Shown here: in pieces, positions 60,881 through 64,000 of the stretch
How positions within the stretch are numbered: position 1 is the stretch's first letter
How the letters are laid out: each line of letters begins with the position of its first letter
DNA from: Brachyhypopomus gauderio
Lineage: Eukaryota > Chordata > Actinopteri > Gymnotiformes > Hypopomidae
Length of the DNA: 64,000 nucleotides
Direction: 5' to 3'
Assembly (NCBI RefSeq): GCF_052324685.1
Contig: NW_027506876.1
Location: 558,001 to 622,000 of the forward strand
Notes under the pieces: model-generated
Databases searched by the model: none
The model's input: the letters and a program-made list of their open reading frames with translations, nothing else
What the model was told of the DNA's origin: nothing
Translations under genes and position numbers: made by a program

Positions 60881-63468
60881 AGACACACACACACACACAG
60901 ACACTCACAAACACGCTAACACAATTAGACAATGATTGAATCATTTGGAGCATTTCATTTGGATGATGTTTTGATGGTGATTTGTCATCTAATTTGTAAC
61001 TGCTTGTGATGAGTCATTACTGTATTCAGAGAGTTTATGAGCAACAGAAGCAATATGGAGCATTGACCAGGCTAGTTGCACTATGAACATTTCAGCATGT
61101 GGTTTGAATACTGGGAGGAGAAAAGGTGAACAGAAAACAACTGTACTTAATAAATAAATGATCATCATACAGTAAACAGCAGATTCTGTCTTTTTCTGCT
61201 TTTGAATCAATAGTGCTACGGGACGTTGACCCTTATACCATCGTGACTGTTGCAGCCATAATGAAGAGAAGCTCCGAGCCCCATACAGAACCACGGGGGA
61301 TGTGACACACACCGCCGTAACAGAAAACGCAGTCATGGAACATGTCTGATGGCGGGGGGGAGAGAAGTGTTGGGGAGATGACATGTGTGGGGGATAAGGT
61401 GCGAGACAAACACCTTGGGCTCCAGCTATCAGAGCCGCAACACTGAACAGCATTTTAAGATGCAGACGGAACGCAGACAGCCAACAGAGAGGTGATCTCA
61501 AGGGCAGTTCCTCAAGAAAAAAAATCTGTAATTACTTAACAGCTATTTTCCCTTTACTTTTGAATGTCACTGTCATGTTTAGGTTTGTTACGCTACTTCT
61601 TTACAGTGAAACAGGAGGAGAGAAACATTAGGAAATCCTCTGATGCGTATCGCGAGACTTCAACATGGCGGAGATGAGCCAAACGTTGTGTGAGGTGGTG
61701 TGCTGATGGAGTGAAGGAGAGAGACAATGAGGGAAATAGTGGTGGGAAGTCAGGAATCGGGTGGAGCACTTGAGAGATATTTTTGTGTAATTAAGCAGTG
61801 CAAGGCGTGTGACTGATTCCCTATAAGGAAAGTGCTGGAATGTATATGGTTACCAATTAGACTGGCTAATATGAAATAATGAGCTCTTTTTAGTAAAACC
61901 ATCAAAAAATAAATAAATTAAACTCAAATTAAACCTGAAGGATGTCAGATTATTCAGTATTCAGGGCACACATCAAGTCTTTGTGTGCTGCGTTTTCAAT
62001 TGTGAATCATCATTAACTGAGGACAGAACCAGAGTGCCAATTGCCTTGAGTCTGAAAAATTACATTTGCATTCTGTACTTTCACAAACGCATGGCGTAAA
62101 CATCAGCATTAATGCAATAAGGGTTCATTTGGCAACGGTAGTATAGTATAGTATTTCCACAGTGTTCATTTCTAGACAGTATTACCACCGCAGGAAGTGA
62201 ACCCTGGTGCGACGGCAACGTGTAGAGAATTAAAACCTTCTCCATCGCTGTTTACTCCAAACACTAACAGAGATGCTCGATTTTTCCATTCTCACACACT
62301 TTAAATGACACTGCAGCAGTGGACCAACTCCCACCACCCTCCCTGAGGAAGAGGTGCAGTCTGGGAAGCTCGGTAATGGAAAAAACCGATAGGTGGGAAT
62401 GTCAGGGGTCCCAGAGGCTGTAATGGCACTGATGTGAAATGCTGGACGTGACAGTGATGGGGTAGACAGTTCAGACACCGGTCCAATATGTGACAATGAC
62501 AGTGGTCTAATAGGCAGTAATGACACTGGTCCCTTGCAGTCACCAGCAAGGAATTTGAGCAAGAAGACTGGGATTGCTGGTCTTTTTAAACAAGACTGAT
62601 AGGCAGTTCTGCCTAATTGAGGCCACACAGTGCATGCCTGCATCTGCTTGCTTGTGTATGCATTTGGGGGTGGGGATGAGGGGCGGAGCTGGAGGCGGTG
62701 CAGGGGGCGGAGCTGAGGCATGTCTCTCTAGACCGCAGGGAGCTCATGGGTGGTCCGTCGCCGGCGTGCTGCAGTGTACTCGGGGGAGGGGTGGGGATTG
62801 CAGGTGGCGTCAGCGTCCGTGCTACGAGCCTGTCAGCCCCGGAGTCCCATCAGCTGCTGTCACGAGATTCACAGCCTCACACTTAAAGAGGAGGAAATCG
62901 ATATTCAGCGTCACATTTACGAGTCGTAGCTTTTGGGGGACGGAGGGTGTGGTCGGGTCTGAGATGTTCGCTGAAGGATTGATTGAGGCGATGGTGTCAG
63001 AAAGGCTGTGCCAGTGAAACCTGTGAGATGAGTCTTTGAGTAAATCGTGAGCCTATGTCTGGTGGAGACGGAAGTGTGTCTGTGGCATATAAAAGAAGCT
63101 CAGAGTGACAACGGAGCCAGAACCGGAAACCCAGGATGAACTTCAGCACAGGAAGCACACGGACACATTTCAAATCAGGACAAACATTCTGTATATGTTT
63201 TCAGCAGAAATGGCTAACAAATAAAGACAAAAATCAGTCACTCAGTTCCCATCGGGTGTTTTCAGCAACTGTCCTGTCTCACCTTGTCTGGTGGTCTTGA
63301 AGTTGAAGGTCTGGAAGCCCCCCGCGAGAGCGGAGGAGTCGATGACGTCCACGCCGTACTCACTCTGACTCCTGCGGTACAGCGTTACAGATATGACCAG
63401 GGCTGCCACGGCGATGACCCCTGCTGCCAGGCCCGAGTACAGCGCCACGTCGTTGGAGCCTCCCATAC
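39102..63468 (-). CDS. unc5d: UNC5D netrin/FLRT receptor, 3' nine exons (partial)
   Basis: Single-pass dependence receptor of the UNC5 family, involved in repulsive axon guidance and neuronal migration and able to signal cell death through its cytoplasmic death domain. Nine exons in consistent phase encode the C-terminal 561 residues plus stop. Order: membrane helix with [12 protein letters not shown] before it and [16 protein letters not shown] after it; a variable juxtamembrane region; ZU5 domain ([25 protein letters not shown]); UPA domain ([48 protein letters not shown]); death domain ([65 protein letters not shown]). [10 protein letters not shown] and [15 protein letters not shown] fit UNC5D over UNC5A, B and C. 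The Ig and thrombospondin exons lie beyond the right edge. The a or b copy is unresolved. Confidence 0.94.
39286..40477. other. unc5d last intron, featureless
   Basis: Contains short G-runs near 39.45 and 40.39 kb and no exon or transposon signature. Confidence 0.55.
40478..40623 (-). CDS. unc5d: unc5d death-domain exon 1
   Basis: 146 bp, ATGCAG acceptor and CGAGAG|GTGAAT donor, phase 0 to 2. It encodes [20 protein letters not shown] and [17 protein letters not shown]. Confidence 0.94.
40898..41110 (-). CDS. unc5d: unc5d UPA exon
   Basis: 213 bp, CTGCAG acceptor and GACCAG|GTAGCT donor. It encodes [40 protein letters not shown] and a less conserved end, PLCVPDQ. A pure run of about 17 G starts 9 bp outside the acceptor on the plus strand. 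Confidence 0.93.
41111..42097. other. unc5d intron with G-run and purine tract
   Basis: A run of about 17 G (41120-41136) is followed by a GA-rich tract to about 41.34 kb (GAGAGAG words). No exon signature was seen; open frames at 41.62-41.94 kb lack splice or domain support. Confidence 0.5.
42098..42247 (-). CDS. unc5d: unc5d UPA exon
   Basis: 150 bp, GCTGCAG acceptor and TGTCAG|GTAAGT donor. It encodes [20 protein letters not shown] then [20 protein letters not shown] and SIKPFTTCQ. Confidence 0.93.
42248..47391. other. unc5d large intron (5.1 kb)
   Basis: No exon found. Contents: GA/GT-rich low complexity at 42.93-43.07 kb, a poly(A) run at 43.63 kb, an imperfect ~210-bp duplication at 44.0-44.35 kb, a C-rich tract at 45.28 kb and a pair of octamer motifs at 46.59-46.62 kb. 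Confidence 0.5.
44005..44345. repeat. Imperfect direct duplication, offset ~205-213 bp
   Basis: ACTTTCCCCGTGCAA (44008) recurs as ACTTTCCACGTGCAA (44221), and CTCACGTGGTGCTG recurs as CTCACGTGATGCTG. The shared order then continues through TCAT-TGAAGA-TCATTAT, AATAAC-AGTGT and TCATTTTCAG. Divergence is substantial. Confidence 0.7.
47392..47619 (-). CDS. unc5d: unc5d ZU5-UPA exon
   Basis: 228 bp, CCCCAG acceptor, phase 0 to 0. It encodes [30 protein letters not shown] and [17 protein letters not shown]. The donor CAG|GTTAGC is weaker than the other donors of this gene. Confidence 0.93.
48923..50514. mobile_element. hAT transposon, 1.6 kb, with 8-bp target duplication
   Basis: The element begins CAGAGTTGTATAGTA and ends TTTATACAACACTG, giving imperfect inverted ends (CAG-GTTGTATA). 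It is flanked on both sides by GCAGAGAA (48915-48922 and 50515-50522), an exact 8-bp duplication typical of hAT. Subterminal regions at both ends are full of ACTTGAGTA / TACTTAAGTA words. A BED-finger fragment remains inside. It lies in a unc5d intron. Confidence 0.92.
49605..49745 (+). pseudogene. hAT transposase BED-finger fragment
   Basis: The plus strand reads [20 protein letters not shown] then [11 protein letters not shown], and after a frameshift [13 protein letters not shown]-x2-C and a distal KKH form the N-terminal BED zinc finger of hAT transposases. The catalytic RNase H-like domain is absent from the element, so it cannot move by itself. Confidence 0.75.
50694..50731. repeat. Short (CA)n and TA-rich microsatellite
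   Basis: TATATATA followed by CACACATACACATACACA and pure CA, just right of the hAT element. Confidence 0.9.
50911..51082 (-). CDS. unc5d: unc5d ZU5 exon
   Basis: 172 bp, CCCCAG acceptor and GGGAG|GTAGAG donor, phase 2 to 0. It encodes [35 protein letters not shown] and [10 protein letters not shown]. Confidence 0.93.
52970..53265. repeat. 23-bp minisatellite, about 12-13 copies
   Basis: Unit CCAGCCAAACTGGG plus TGAATGACT or variants (GAATGGTT, GAATTACT). Copies of the same variant tend to cluster. Because 23 is not a multiple of 3, the apparent repeat peptides run through all three frames and are not a real protein. Confidence 0.95.
53375..53423. repeat. (TA)n microsatellite
   Basis: About 49 bp of uninterrupted TA. 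Confidence 0.97.
54429..54452. repeat. Poly(C) run
   Basis: 24 consecutive C on the plus strand; assembly length here is unreliable. Confidence 0.9.
54696..54765. repeat. (TG)n microsatellite
   Basis: About 70 bp of uninterrupted TG. Confidence 0.97.
55486..55570 (-). CDS. unc5d: unc5d ZU5 exon
   Basis: 85 bp, CTGCAG acceptor and TCCAG|GTGAGA donor, phase 1 to 2. It encodes [20 protein letters not shown] then LVSQSES, matching the VSLLIPHGAIPEE strand of ZU5. Confidence 0.88.
56600..58400 (-). mobile_element. Non-LTR retrotransposon remnant with zinc-knuckle and endonuclease motifs
   Basis: Minus-strand frames give, in order: [20 protein letters not shown] and PPKWSEFKM (N-terminal part of a reverse-transcriptase ORF, 58.3-58.1 kb); LPTPQNLGW and [17 protein letters not shown] (zinc-knuckle-like C-x2-C-x7-H, about 57.15 kb); [11 protein letters not shown]; then [20 protein letters not shown] and [14 protein letters not shown] (about 56.8 kb). 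The last resembles the PD...(E)xT core of PD-(D/E)XK-like endonuclease modules at the C-terminus of some LINEs. The reverse-transcriptase palm is missing, and stops are frequent. It is in the same orientation as unc5d. Confidence 0.75.
56658..56708. repeat. 13-bp tandem repeat inside the LINE remnant
   Basis: GACCTCGTCTGTA repeated about 3.5 times, with the last copy reading GACCTCGGCT. Confidence 0.92.
59478..59801 (-). CDS. unc5d: unc5d juxtamembrane exon, start of ZU5
   Basis: 324 bp, CCCCAG acceptor and ACAG|GTGGGT donor. It encodes [20 protein letters not shown] then [16 protein letters not shown], a variable Ala/Gly-rich linker and [14 protein letters not shown], the entry to ZU5. The linker is shorter than I recall for mammalian UNC5D. 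Confidence 0.9.
59802..63282. other. unc5d intron (3.5 kb), no gene
   Basis: Contains a G-rich tract at 60.50-60.55 kb, a CA microsatellite with CAAACA/CAGACA interruptions at 60.84-60.91 kb and GC-box-like GGGGCGGAGCTG repeated near 62.68 and 62.70 kb. No exon signature was seen on either strand. Confidence 0.5.
60843..60914. repeat. Interrupted (CA)n microsatellite
   Basis: CA dinucleotides with CAAACACACAGACA interruptions. Confidence 0.92.
63283..63468 (-). CDS. unc5d: unc5d transmembrane exon
   Basis: 186 bp, CCGCAG acceptor and ACAAG|GTGAGA donor, phase 1 to 1. It encodes [16 protein letters not shown], the helix, [18 protein letters not shown] and the conserved [13 protein letters not shown]. 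Confidence 0.92.
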
Positions 63469-64000
63469 CTGCGGAAGCACAGTGCCACAGTGTTGATTTA
63501 CATTGGCAATAAATAAGCAGTTATAGTCACTGTACCTACACGAGTCAGCCATTTACCACCTTTGTGTTGTTAAAAAATAAGCCGGACTGGCTGAGGTAAA
63601 CCAACAGCAGACGAGGGTTACGGGCTCCAAACTGGAGCTGCAAACAGCCGTCCTGCTTCCGGCTCGTGGCCGTCCTGGCAAATCTTTCCGACACCTGTGC
63701 AAACGGAGCAGGTGCAATATGCGCGTGTTTAGCAGAGTATAAAGACATGCTTGGCACGGTCCCGCGGCCTGGGAGGTGCGAATTCCGCCACTCTCGCAGC
63801 ATTAATCAGCAGCGCAGCGGTACGCCACCACGCCCCGCGCCAGGCTGCATCTGCTCGGCCAGCCCGGCTGCCCACGGCCCGCTACACCTCCGCCACGCCT
63901 GAACTCTGCCAGTTTGCAGAGGACGAAGAGGGCAGGGCCCAAGTCGTCTGGGAAACAAAGGGTAACCGCTCCTACATCCCAGCCCGCTGTATTTAAATGG
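63469..64000. other. unc5d intron upstream of the membrane exon
   Basis: No exon for the thrombospondin repeats is present before the right edge. The open frames at 63.55-64.0 kb lack splice sites in phase and domain features. Confidence 0.5.

Overview
This is a vertebrate nuclear genome segment, almost certainly from a teleost (ray-finned) fish. The genes are split by GT-AG introns, microsatellites are very long and numerous, and the interspersed repeats are typical of fish (Tc1/mariner, hAT, L2-like LINEs). Nothing prokaryotic is present. Every protein gene I can support lies on the minus strand, so the window reads 5'->3' from right to left.

Layout from left to right. (1) 6.4-7.4 kb: the first two coding exons of a LOXL2-type lysyl oxidase (signal peptide and first SRCR domain); the rest lies beyond the left edge across an intron of more than 6.3 kb that holds microsatellites and degenerate telomere-like repeats. 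(2) 12.8-15.8 kb: two intronless histone genes, a linker histone H1 and a histone H4, 2.0 kb apart. H4 has its cell-cycle promoter element and the 3' stem-loop; H1 has an AC box but no recognisable stem-loop. (3) 17.1-19.6 kb: a complete five-coding-exon cytochrome b561 of the lysosomal CYB561A3 type (248 aa). (4) 21.6-27.3 kb: a complete ten-coding-exon TNFRSF10-like death receptor (436 aa). (5) 27.8-35 kb: a gene-free stretch packed with mobile elements: a MITE with 52-bp terminal inverted repeats, a degenerate BED-finger (hAT-like) remnant, a dead Tc1/mariner transposase and L2 fragments. (6) 39.1-63.5 kb: the nine 3' exons of UNC5D (transmembrane segment, ZU5, UPA and death domain; 561 aa plus stop). 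The extracellular Ig/thrombospondin exons lie beyond the right edge.

Both multi-exon genes that are complete in the window close exactly in frame when their predicted exons are joined (747 nt and 1311 nt), and the nine UNC5D exons keep a consistent phase throughout; this is the main internal check on the splice models. LOXL2, TNFRSF10 receptors and UNC5D are all on human chromosome 8p, so this looks like a conserved block into which the histone pair and cyb561a3 are fitted. The genes act separately: matrix crosslinking, chromatin, lysosomal electron transfer, apoptosis and axon guidance. TNFRSF10 and UNC5D share a cytoplasmic death domain.

I found no clearly new biological system. The most interesting local structures are: tandem repeats that reproduce the splice acceptor and a splice donor of cyb561a3; a MITE carrying a perfect NRF1-type palindrome in both inverted repeats; a hAT element with an intact 8-bp target duplication; a sense-oriented LINE remnant with a PD-(D/E)XK-like endonuclease in a UNC5D intron; and an H1 gene that seems to lack the replication-dependent 3' end. 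Paralogue suffixes (a/b) cannot be decided from sequence alone.
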